A DNA stretch of 5,572 nucleotides from a bacterium (GTDB lineage: Bacteria > Krumholzibacteriota > Krumholzibacteria > LZORAL124-64-63). Position 1 is the stretch's first letter; every line of letters begins with the position of its first letter. The stretch is taken from the NCBI GenBank assembly GCA_030592025.1, contig JAUUZX010000144.1, forward strand, positions 1-5,572, in the 5' to 3' direction. Positions 1 to 5,572 of the stretch are shown piece by piece. The notes under the pieces were generated by a model. That model was not told the origin of the DNA and searched no databases. It saw only the letters and a list, made by a program, of their open reading frames with translations. The position numbers and the translations under genes were made by a program.

Positions 1-920
1 CCATCATGATGGCCGCCACCGAGACCAACAGTCCGGTCATCGTGCAGGCCAGCCGCGGCGCGCGGTCCTACAGCGAGGACAACTACCTGCGCCACCTCAT
101 GCTCGCGGCCGCCGAGTTGAACCCGCATATCCCCATGGCCATGCATCAGGACCACGGCAACAGCCCGGCGACCTGCTTCAGCGCCATCGACCAGGGCTTC
201 ACGTCGGTCATGATGGACGGCTCGCTCCAGGAGGACGGCAAGACCCCGTCCAGCTACGACCACAATGTCGATGTGACGAAGCAGGTGGTGGCCAAGGCCC
301 ACGCCCTGGGCGTGACCGTCGAGGCGGAGATCGGTTGCCTGGGCGGCATCGAGGACGGCCACGGCGCCGGCCTGACCGGCGACGAGGCCCTGGCTCACCT
401 GACGGACCCCGAAGAGGCCGAACGCTTCGTCGCCGACACCGACTGCGACGCCCTGGCCGTGGCCATCGGCACCAGCCACGGCGCCTACAAGTTCACCAAG
501 AAGCCCACGGGCGACGTGCTGAAGATGGACCTCATTGCGGAGATCCACCGCCGCCTGCCCAACACCCACCTGGTCATGCACGGTTCGAGTTCGGTGCCGC
601 GGGAGCTGCTGGACATCATCAACGAGTACGGCGGCGAGATGCCCGAGAGCTACGGCGTGCCTGTCGAGGCCATCCAGGAGGGCATCAAGCACGGGGTCAG
701 GAAGATCAACGTGGACACGGACAACCGGCTGGCCATCACCGGGGCCATCCGCAAGGTCTTCGCCGAGCACCCGTCGAAGTTCGATCCCCGGGACTACCTC
801 AAGCCGGCCCGTATCGCCATGGCCGAGGTCGTCAAGGCCCGCATGATCGCCTTCGGGCAGGCGGGGTGGGCCGACAAGGTGCCCACGGTCACCCTCGACG
901 AGATGGCCAAGCGCTACTAG
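1..920 (+). CDS. fba: Class II fructose-bisphosphate aldolase, 3' part (5' end outside window)
   Basis: Zinc-dependent aldolase that reversibly splits fructose-1,6-bisphosphate into dihydroxyacetone phosphate and glyceraldehyde-3-phosphate in cytosolic glycolysis, gluconeogenesis or the Calvin cycle. The reading frame is open to the left edge (first full codon at 3). The sequence enters at the family's 'IMxAAxExxSPVI' segment, so about 35 N-terminal residues are missing and the ATG at 6 is an internal Met, not the start. Numbering from that Met, I see HQDHGN (Asp49 proton-transfer, His50 metal ligand), VEAEIG (Glu106/108), GTSHGAYKF (His158, metal), VMHGSSS (His192, metal) and the phosphate-binding NVDTDNR (235-241). 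The pattern QASRGARSY plus HGSSSVP and YGVPVE fits the Calvin-cycle-type (CbbA-like) class II subgroup better than E. coli FbaA; this is from remembered family sequences. No active-site residue is missing. It is followed 13 nt later by kbl. Confidence 0.95.
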   Translation, partial: IMMAATETNSPVIVQASRGARSYSEDNYLRHLMLAAAELNPHIPMAMHQDHGNSPATCFSAIDQGFTSVMMDGSLQEDGKTPSSYDHNVDVTKQVVAKAHALGVTVEAEIGCLGGIEDGHGAGLTGDEALAHLTDPEEAERFVADTDCDALAVAIGTSHGAYKFTKKPTGDVLKMDLIAEIHRRLPNTHLVMHGSSSVPRELLDIINEYGGEMPESYGVPVEAIQEGIKHGVRKINVDTDNRLAITGAIRKVFAEHPSKFDPRDYLKPARIAMAEVVKARMIAFGQAGWADKVPTVTLDEMAKRY

Positions 921-924
921 GAGG
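919..924 (+). promoter_or_regulatory. Shine-Dalgarno of kbl, overlapping the fba stop codon
   Basis: AGGAGG is a full match to the anti-Shine-Dalgarno core. It begins on the last two bases of the fba stop TAG and lies 9 nt before the kbl ATG at 934. The overlap indicates that ribosomes finishing fba sit on the kbl initiation site, which favours co-transcription and translational coupling, and it settles the kbl start. Confidence 0.85.
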
Positions 925-933
925 CGACCCTGC

Positions 934-2130
934 ATGTACGGCAACCTCGGCGAGGTGCTGCGCCGCGAGCTCGACGCGATCCGCGACCAGGGGCTCTACA
1001 AGGAGGAACGTCTCCTTGAAGGGCCCCAGGGCGCGGAGATCACCGTCGGCGGCGAGACCGTCCTGAACTTCTGCGCCAACAACTACCTGGGCCTCGCGTC
1101 GGATCCGCGGGTGGTCGCGGCGGCGCGGCGCACCCTCGACACCTGGGGCTACGGTCTCAGTTCGGTGCGCTTCATCTGCGGGACGACGACGCTGCACAAG
1201 CAACTCGAAGAGGAATTGAGCGCGTTCCTGGGCATGGAGGACACCATCCTCTACGCGGCCTGCTTCGACGCCAACGGCGGGGTCTTCGAACCGCTGCTGG
1301 ACAAGGACAGCGCCATCATCACCGACCAACTCAACCACGCGTCCATCATTGACGGTGTGCGCCTGGCCAAGGCCCGGCGCTTCATCTACGGGCACGCCGA
1401 CATGGACCAGCTGGAGACCCGGCTCAAGGAGGCCCGGGACGCAGAATTCCGGCTCATCGTCACCGACGGTGTCTTCTCCATGGACGGCGATTTGGCGAAG
1501 CTACCCGAGATTTGCGACCTGGCCGACCGCTACGAGGCTCTGGTCCTGGTCGACGAGAGCCACGCCACGGGCTTCACCGGCCCGCGGGGGCGGGGCACCC
1601 ACGAGAAGTTCGACGTGATGGACCGGGTGGACATCATCACCACGACCCTGGGCAAGGCCCTGGGCGGGGCCCTGGGCGGCGCCACCAGCGGCCGCCGGGA
1701 GATCATCGAGTGGCTGCGCCAGAAGAGCCGGCCCTACCTGTTCAGCAACTCCCTGCCCATGATGATCTGCGGGGCGACCCTCGAGGTGCTGAAGATCCTC
1801 CGCGAGGACCCGGAGCCCCTGCGCACCCTGGAACGCAACCAGGCGCGTCTGCGCGAGGGCCTGCGCGAGCTCGGCTTCGATGTCGAGGACGGGGACCATC
1901 CCATCGTGCCGGTGCATTTCCGTCGCCACGGGGACGATGCCATCATGGCCCAGAGCATGTCGCGGGATCTGCTGGCGGCGGGCATCTACTGCATCGGGTT
2001 CAGCTTCCCCGTCGTGCCGAAGGGGCAGGCGCGGATTCGCCTGCAGGCCTCGGCGGCCCATACGGATGAGCACATCGACCGCTGCCTCACGGCTTTCGCC
2101 GAGGTGGGCCGACGGCACGGGGCCATCTGA
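934..2130 (+). CDS. kbl: 2-amino-3-ketobutyrate CoA ligase (glycine C-acetyltransferase)
   Basis: PLP enzyme of the alpha-oxoamine synthase family. It cleaves 2-amino-3-ketobutyrate, the product of threonine dehydrogenase, with CoA to glycine and acetyl-CoA, in the cytosol. At 398 residues it has the same length as E. coli Kbl and no long N-terminal extension. Visible landmarks are [10 protein letters not shown] near residue 50, SVRFICGT near 80, CFDANGG (110-116), LNHASIIDG with the PLP-stacking His135, VDESHATG with the PLP-N1-binding Asp207, and TLGKALGG with the Schiff-base Lys241. The C-terminal [14 protein letters not shown] (358-371) supplies the substrate-carboxylate arginine region. 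FICGT, DANGG and the C-terminal block point to Kbl rather than BioF, 5-aminolevulinate synthase or serine palmitoyltransferase, though these are close relatives. The start is fixed by AGGAGG 9 nt upstream. No threonine dehydrogenase gene (tdh), the usual partner, is present; the neighbour is the aldolase gene. No convincing terminator follows it. Confidence 0.95.
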   Translation: MYGNLGEVLRRELDAIRDQGLYKEERLLEGPQGAEITVGGETVLNFCANNYLGLASDPRVVAAARRTLDTWGYGLSSVRFICGTTTLHKQLEEELSAFLGMEDTILYAACFDANGGVFEPLLDKDSAIITDQLNHASIIDGVRLAKARRFIYGHADMDQLETRLKEARDAEFRLIVTDGVFSMDGDLAKLPEICDLADRYEALVLVDESHATGFTGPRGRGTHEKFDVMDRVDIITTTLGKALGGALGGATSGRREIIEWLRQKSRPYLFSNSLPMMICGATLEVLKILREDPEPLRTLERNQARLREGLRELGFDVEDGDHPIVPVHFRRHGDDAIMAQSMSRDLLAAGIYCIGFSFPVVPKGQARIRLQASAAHTDEHIDRCLTAFAEVGRRHGAI

Positions 2131-2243
2131 CGGGGTTTCAAGCGGAGGTGATCGGCACCGGGGCGTGGGCGGCGATGCCGTCGGTCCAGGAGAGGCCTAT
2201 TCCCGGGGGCTCGTGGGGGAGGGGAGCTCCGGCACGACATTTC

Positions 2244-2267
2244 GGTCTGGTGTTTGCAATTCAGACC
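2244..2267. promoter_or_regulatory. Inverted repeat around the -35 of the EF-G promoter (possible operator)
   Basis: GGTCTG (2244-2249) and CAGACC (2262-2267) form a perfect 6-bp inverted repeat with 12 nt between the arms. The spacer contains the TTGCAA -35 box, so a dimeric protein bound here would block or contact RNA polymerase. The repeat could also fold as a weak stem-loop, but it has no U-tract after it. The operator role is inference from position only, and 6-bp arms can arise by chance. Confidence 0.35.
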
Positions 2268-2282
2268 TCCTTTGCCTATCAT
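2254..2282 (+). promoter_or_regulatory. Sigma70-type promoter for the EF-G gene
   Basis: TTGCAA (2254-2259, 4/6 to TTGACA) and TATCAT (2277-2282, 5/6 to TATAAT) are separated by exactly 17 nt. They lie in the only AT-richer patch of the 264-nt gap between kbl and the EF-G gene. Transcription would begin near 2289-2290, giving a leader of about 105 nt. The first part of the gap (2131-2235) is GC- and G-rich; I see no gene and no convincing terminator in it. Confidence 0.65.
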
Positions 2283-2360
2283 TCCGCCGCAACGTTCGCC
2301 CGCACGGATTCGCAACGCGGTCGAACGTGTCTTTTTGTAGCGGGCCGCCCCGCACAACGC

Positions 2361-2378
2361 CGACGGCCACGGTCGTCG
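2361..2378 (+). other. Leader hairpin just upstream of the EF-G ribosome binding site
   Basis: CGACGGC (2361-2367) pairs with GTCGTCG (2372-2378) in a 7-bp stem with one G-U pair and a CACG tetraloop. It ends 5 nt before the GAGG Shine-Dalgarno (2384-2387), so in the RNA it would sit directly against the ribosome landing site. It may tune initiation or be incidental in GC-rich sequence. Confidence 0.35.
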
Positions 2379-2394
2379 CCAACGAGGAAGAGCC

Positions 2395-4491
2395 ATGAGC
2401 GGAGATCAGAGCAGGATCGGGCGGATCAGGAACATCGGGATCAGCGCCCACATCGATTCCGGCAAGACGACCCTGACGGAGCGGATCCTCTTCTACACGG
2501 GGCGCATCCGCGCCATCCACGAGGTGCGCGGCAAGGACGGCGTGGGGGCGACCATGGATTCCATGGAGCTCGAGCGCGAACGCGGCATCACGATCCAGAG
2601 CGCTGCGACGTCGACGGTCTGGGACGACCACCACGTCAACATCATCGACACCCCGGGGCACGTCGACTTCACCATCGAGGTGGAACGTGCGCTCAAGGTG
2701 CTCGATGGCGCCATCCTCGTGCTGTGTTCGGTAGCGGGGGTGCAAAGCCAGTCCATCACGGTGGACCGCCAGATGAAACGGTACGCCGTGCCCCGCATCG
2801 CCTTCGTCAACAAGTGCGACCGTTCCGGCGCCAACCCGGCTCGCGTGGTTGAGCAGCTCTGCGAAAAGCTCAAGCACAACGCGGTGATGATGCAGATCCC
2901 CATCGGGCTCGAGGACAAGTTCGAGGGCGTGGTCGATCTCGTCACCATGCAGGCGTTCCGTTTCGAGGGCGAGAACGGCGAGAACGTTGTCGCGAGCGAG
3001 ATTCCGGCCCACCTGCAGGTGGAGGCCGAGGCCCGTCGCGAGGCCATGCTGGATGCGGTGAGCATGTTCAGCGACGATCTCATGGAGGCCATCCTCGAGG
3101 ACACGACCACCGAGGAGATGATCCACGACGCTGTGCGGACGGGCGTGTTGGCCAACGAACTGACCCCCGTCTTCATGGGCAGCGCCTACAAGAACAAGGG
3201 TGTGCAACTCCTGCTGGACGCCGTCACCCGCTACCTGCCCGCGCCGACGGACATCGACAACACGGCCATCGAGGTCCTCAAGGGCGGCGAGGAGAAGGAG
3301 TTCGTCCTGAGCAACAGCGAGGACGAGCCCCTGGTCTGCAACGCCTTCAAGCTCGAGGAGGGGTCCTACGGCCAGCTCACCTACGTGCGCGTCTACCGGG
3401 GCGCCCTGCGCAAGGGCGACGACATCTTCAACAGCCGCACGGGCAAGAAGGTGAAGCTCGGTCGCATGGGCCGCATGCATTCCAACGAGATGGAGGAACT
3501 CGAGCACGCCGCCGCCGGCGACATCATCGCCCTCTTCGGCATCGATTGCGCCAGCGGTGATACTTTCACCTCGGGCGACCGCATCAGCCTCTCGAGCATG
3601 CACGTGCCCGAACCGGTGGTCAGCCTGGCCGTGGTGCCGGACGACAACGCCGCCGCCGCCAAGATGAGCAAGGCCCTGCACCGCTTCACCCGCGAGGATC
3701 CCACCTTCCACACCATGGTGGACGACGAGACGGGCGACACCATCATCAGCGGCATGGGGGAGCTCCACCTGGAGGTCTACCTCGAACGCATCAAGCGCGA
3801 GTACGGCGCGGTCGTCCAGAGCGGCGCACCCCAGGTGAGGTACCGGGAAACCATCACCCGCACGGTGGAGTTCGACTACACCCACAAGAAGCAGACCGGT
3901 GGTTCGGGCCAGTACGCCAAGGTCCAGGGCACCTTCGAGCCCGCCGAGGACGGCAAGTTCCATTTCGAGAGCAAGGTTGTCGGCGGCCGCATCCCCACCG
4001 AGTACATCGGGGCCTGCAAGAAGGGCTTCGAATCCTCCATGGGGGAGGGCTCGTACATCGGGGCTCCGGTGCAGGGGATGAGCGTCTTCCTGCGGGACGG
4101 TGCTTCCCACGCGGTGGATTCGTCGGACATGGCTTTCAATACGGCCTGCCGGGCCACCGTGCGCAAGTTCTACGGCCAGGGCAATCCGGTGGCTCTCGAG
4201 CCGCTCATGCTCGTCTCCATCGAGGGCCCGACCGAGCACCAGGGCGACATCATCAAGACCCTGATGCAGCGGCGGGGTGTCATCGTGGGCACGACCGAGG
4301 ACGAAGGCTTCATCCGCATCGACGCGAACGTTCCCCTGGCGGAGATGTTCGGTTATGCTTCGGTCCTGCGGTCGGCGACGGCGGGCAAGGCCGAGTTCAC
4401 CATGGAGTTCGCCCGCTACGCGCCCGCCCCGGCGGAGGTGGCCGAAGAACTCGTGAAGGCATACCAGGAAAAGAAGGCCGAAGGCCGCTGA
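2395..4491 (+). CDS. fusA: Elongation factor G, spdEFG1 / mitochondrial EF-G1-like type
   Basis: Translational GTPase that drives tRNA-mRNA translocation on the ribosome. The 698 residues cover all five EF-G domains: G domain (about 8-285), II (300-400), III (410-482), IV (483-605) and V (606-690). Nucleotide motifs are complete: P-loop AHIDSGKT (18-25), switch [11 protein letters not shown] (63-72), DTPGH with catalytic His89, NKCD (139-142) and SAYK (263-266). Domain IV has [11 protein letters not shown] (497-507) and the tip histidine His572 in HAVDSS. Several positions depart from E. coli EF-G: Ser22 in the P-loop, GKDGVGA (46-52), MDSMELE, Gln68 in switch I and [11 protein letters not shown] (381-391). 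All match mitochondrial EF-G1 as I remember human GFM1, so I place it in spdEFG1, the translocase member of the spdEFG1/spdEFG2 pair. The ATG at 2395 follows GAGG by 7 nt. It is not in a str operon (no rpsL, rpsG or tuf beside it); the downstream gene begins 37 nt later. Confidence 0.96.
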   Translation: MSGDQSRIGRIRNIGISAHIDSGKTTLTERILFYTGRIRAIHEVRGKDGVGATMDSMELERERGITIQSAATSTVWDDHHVNIIDTPGHVDFTIEVERALKVLDGAILVLCSVAGVQSQSITVDRQMKRYAVPRIAFVNKCDRSGANPARVVEQLCEKLKHNAVMMQIPIGLEDKFEGVVDLVTMQAFRFEGENGENVVASEIPAHLQVEAEARREAMLDAVSMFSDDLMEAILEDTTTEEMIHDAVRTGVLANELTPVFMGSAYKNKGVQLLLDAVTRYLPAPTDIDNTAIEVLKGGEEKEFVLSNSEDEPLVCNAFKLEEGSYGQLTYVRVYRGALRKGDDIFNSRTGKKVKLGRMGRMHSNEMEELEHAAAGDIIALFGIDCASGDTFTSGDRISLSSMHVPEPVVSLAVVPDDNAAAAKMSKALHRFTREDPTFHTMVDDETGDTIISGMGELHLEVYLERIKREYGAVVQSGAPQVRYRETITRTVEFDYTHKKQTGGSGQYAKVQGTFEPAEDGKFHFESKVVGGRIPTEYIGACKKGFESSMGEGSYIGAPVQGMSVFLRDGASHAVDSSDMAFNTACRATVRKFYGQGNPVALEPLMLVSIEGPTEHQGDIIKTLMQRRGVIVGTTEDEGFIRIDANVPLAEMFGYASVLRSATAGKAEFTMEFARYAPAPAEVAEELVKAYQEKKAEGR

Positions 4492-4528
4492 TCCCGGACG
4501 GGACCGCAGAAAGCGAGAGAGGTAGACC

Positions 4529-5236
4529 ATGCCCGAGAAGACCCTGATCGAACGCAGCCCCGTTCGTATCTTCGAGCGCGCCATCGGTGGTGGGCTCGGT
4601 GCCGGCAACATCGGCGTCGTCCTGTCCCGCAAGGGCGTTGGCAAGACGGGATTCCTGATCGGCCTGGCCATCGACCACCTGCTGCAGGGGAAGAAGGTGC
4701 TGTACATCTCCACCAAGGAGTCGGTGGAGCACATCAACGCCTTCTTCGACCAGATATTCCATGCCATGGCCGCGGCCCTGGACATGAACGAGGTGCCCCA
4801 GCGCCAGCTCCTGATGGAGCGCGGCCGCCACATCCTCGTCTACAACCGCGACTATTTCAGCGTCGAGAAGCTGGAGCAGTCCGTGGCCTTCCTGAAGGAG
4901 GCTGCCGGGTTCACGCCGGACATGGTCATCATGGATGGCGCGCCCCGCTTCGAGAAGACCGAGCAGTGGGAGATCGACGGCGTCCGCAAGCTCGGCGCCG
5001 AGTGGCAGGCCGAGGTCTGGACCACCGCCAACCTCCACCGTGAGGACCAGGAGACCGACGAGCGCAGCGTGCCGGTCGAGGTGGCCCGATTCGACGATGA
5101 CCTGAGCGTCATCGTGCATCTCTGCCCGGAGAGCGACCAGGTCCGGGTGCGCATCACCAAGGAACACGGCAACGCGGAGATCGCGCAGGTGCAGATGGGC
5201 CTCGACCCCCGCACCCTTCTGCTGCGCTGGCGGTAG
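4529..5236 (+). CDS. RecA/KaiC-like P-loop NTPase, function unknown
   Basis: A 235-residue, probably cytosolic protein with one RecA-fold ATPase-like domain; I see no signal peptide or membrane segment. The N-terminal IGGGLGAGNIGVVLS leads into a Walker A-like loop SRKGVGKT (33-40, Lys39 and Thr40). The first position is Ser where the consensus has Gly or Ala. KKVLYISTKES (55-65) resembles the KaiC/RadA strand 2 that ends in a catalytic Glu; here that would be Glu64. MVIMDG (132-137) is a Walker B with Asp136, and VWTTANLHRE (163-172) may be the next core strand. The C-terminal third is charged and has no motif I recognise. The size fits a single-domain member of the KaiC/RAD55 group, not duplicated KaiC, and it lacks the extra domains of RecA or DnaB. 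The ATG follows AGAGG (4518-4522) by 6 nt and no other Met precedes residue 80. It lies 37 nt after the EF-G gene and is probably co-transcribed with it. Its substrate and partners are unknown. Confidence 0.8.
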   Translation: MPEKTLIERSPVRIFERAIGGGLGAGNIGVVLSRKGVGKTGFLIGLAIDHLLQGKKVLYISTKESVEHINAFFDQIFHAMAAALDMNEVPQRQLLMERGRHILVYNRDYFSVEKLEQSVAFLKEAAGFTPDMVIMDGAPRFEKTEQWEIDGVRKLGAEWQAEVWTTANLHREDQETDERSVPVEVARFDDDLSVIVHLCPESDQVRVRITKEHGNAEIAQVQMGLDPRTLLLRWR

Positions 5237-5274
5237 ACGCGACCCGGGACGACCAGGCAGCAGGGAACAGATCG

Positions 5275-5309
5275 ACGGCGGCCGCGGGATCTTGCCCGAT
5301 GGCCGCCGT
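5275..5309 (+). terminator. Strong GC-rich hairpin after the P-loop gene (terminator-like, no U-tract)
   Basis: ACGGCGGCC (5275-5283) is a perfect 9-bp match to GGCCGCCGT (5301-5309). Inside it CGGG (5285-5288) pairs with CCCG (5295-5298) around a 6-nt loop, giving a very stable two-part stem. It starts 38 nt after the stop of the upstream gene, as a 3'-end structure would. The sequence after it (TCGCGCATAAT) has no run of T, so it is not a standard intrinsic terminator. It may instead stabilise a 3' end, or act in DNA as an operator, since it spans the -35 box of the next promoter. Confidence 0.45.
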
Positions 5310-5320
5310 TCGCGCATAAT
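5292..5320 (+). promoter_or_regulatory. Sigma70-type promoter for the YggS-family gene
   Basis: TTGCCC (5292-5297, 4/6 to TTGACA) and CATAAT (5315-5320, 5/6 to TATAAT) are 17 nt apart. Transcription would begin near 5327, leaving a leader of about 35 nt before the start codon. The -35 box sits in the loop and inner stem of the hairpin at 5275-5309, and the outer right arm lies in the spacer, so the two signals share the same DNA. Confidence 0.6.
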
Positions 5321-5362
5321 GGTGGGGACGCCCAAGGGGGGCCGTCGAAGGAGCGCATGGGC

Positions 5363-5572
5363 ATGGACAGCACCGCCGTCACCGCCAACCTGGAACGCGT
5401 GCGCGAACGTGTGCTCCGGGCCTGTGCTACTGCCGGTCGCGCGCCGGACACGGTGCGCCTGGTGGCGGTCTCCAAGCGCATCGCGGACGACCTGGTGGTG
5501 GCCGCCTGCGCCGCCGGCCAGCTGGACCTGGGCGAGAATCGTCTCCAGGACGCCCTGGCCCGGCAGCAGGAC
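5363..5572 (+). CDS. yggS: YggS/PLPBP-family pyridoxal phosphate-binding protein, 5' part (3' end outside window)
   Basis: The first 70 codons of a PLP-homeostasis protein of the YggS/PROSC family. Members hold PLP on a lysine in a TIM-barrel resembling the N-terminal domain of alanine racemase, have no firmly established catalytic activity, and affect free PLP levels and amino-acid balance. The visible part has the typical amphipathic N-terminal helix (NLERVRERVLRACATAGR), then VRLVAVSK with the PLP-binding Lys38, and LGENRLQDA, matching the family's 'FGENxxQE' segment. In-frame ATGs occur at 5357 and 5363. The Shine-Dalgarno AAGGAG (5348-5353) is only 3 nt from the first but 9 nt from the second, so I chose 5363; the alternative adds Met-Gly. 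The frame is open to the right edge. It has its own promoter, so it need not depend on the EF-G transcript. Confidence 0.9.
   Translation, partial: MDSTAVTANLERVRERVLRACATAGRAPDTVRLVAVSKRIADDLVVAACAAGQLDLGENRLQDALARQQD

Noticed and set aside
6..11. ATG-ATG at the left edge as the aldolase start
   Set aside because: The frame is open upstream, and these residues align to the middle of the conserved 'IMEAA' segment, about 35 residues inside the family's usual start; no Shine-Dalgarno can be seen.
2164..2190. Possible kbl terminator around CGGCGATGCCG
   Set aside because: The stem is only 4 bp with a 3-nt loop and is not followed by a T-run.
2205..2224. Cluster of G-runs (GGGGG, GGGGG, GGGG) as a possible G-quadruplex
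   Set aside because: Only three adjacent runs of three or more G are present; the next lies about 40 nt upstream, so the canonical four-run pattern is not met.
2148..2852. 234-residue + strand frame spanning the kbl/EF-G gap into the EF-G gene
   Set aside because: It overlaps EF-G in another frame, is rich in Arg, Gly and Pro as expected for out-of-frame GC-rich DNA, and lacks a good ribosome binding site.
2197..4833. 878-residue open frame on the - strand opposite the EF-G gene
   Set aside because: It is the antisense shadow of a GC-rich gene with strong codon bias. The + strand encodes an unmistakable complete EF-G, while the - strand product is low-complexity (rich in His, Val, Leu, Asp, Gly) with no recognisable domain.
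4397..5335. 312-residue open frame on the - strand opposite the P-loop protein gene
   Set aside because: The + strand has a good Shine-Dalgarno, Walker motifs and operon spacing. The - strand product has no motif and its composition is typical of antisense shadows.

Overview
The window is a GC-rich bacterial segment with five protein-coding genes, all on the + strand and closely packed. In order they are: the 3' part of a class II fructose-bisphosphate aldolase gene (fba/cbbA type), a complete kbl (2-amino-3-ketobutyrate CoA ligase), a complete elongation factor G gene, a complete gene for a small RecA/KaiC-like P-loop protein of unknown function, and the 5' end of a YggS/PLPBP-family gene. 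I see no tRNA, rRNA, CRISPR array, insertion sequence or phage gene. This looks like ordinary chromosomal housekeeping sequence.

The species cannot be fixed from sequence alone. The best clue is the elongation factor. Its G domain and domain II carry signatures of the spdEFG1 / mitochondrial EF-G1 lineage (Ser in the P-loop, [28 protein letters not shown]) rather than those of str-operon EF-G. That lineage is known from spirochaetes, planctomycetes, delta-proteobacteria and some related phyla. With the high GC, a delta-proteobacterial, planctomycete or deep uncultured (FCB-like) lineage is a reasonable inference, but not proven.

Layout. Positions 1-2130 hold fba and kbl, separated by 13 nt, with the kbl Shine-Dalgarno overlapping the fba stop; they are almost certainly co-transcribed. 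A 264-nt gap (2131-2394) follows. It contains a good sigma70-type promoter (2254-2282) whose -35 lies inside a perfect inverted repeat, then a roughly 105-nt leader with a hairpin just before the EF-G ribosome binding site. EF-G (2395-4491) and the P-loop protein gene (4529-5236) are 37 nt apart and probably form one transcript. A 126-nt gap (5237-5362) holds a strong GC-rich hairpin that overlaps a second sigma70-type promoter (5292-5320) driving the YggS-family gene, which runs off the right edge.

The gene products cover central carbon metabolism (aldolase), threonine/glycine metabolism (Kbl), translation (EF-G) and PLP homeostasis (YggS). No single pathway joins all five. The least explained item is the RecA/KaiC-like protein beside the EF-G gene. 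I did not find a clearly new multi-gene system here.
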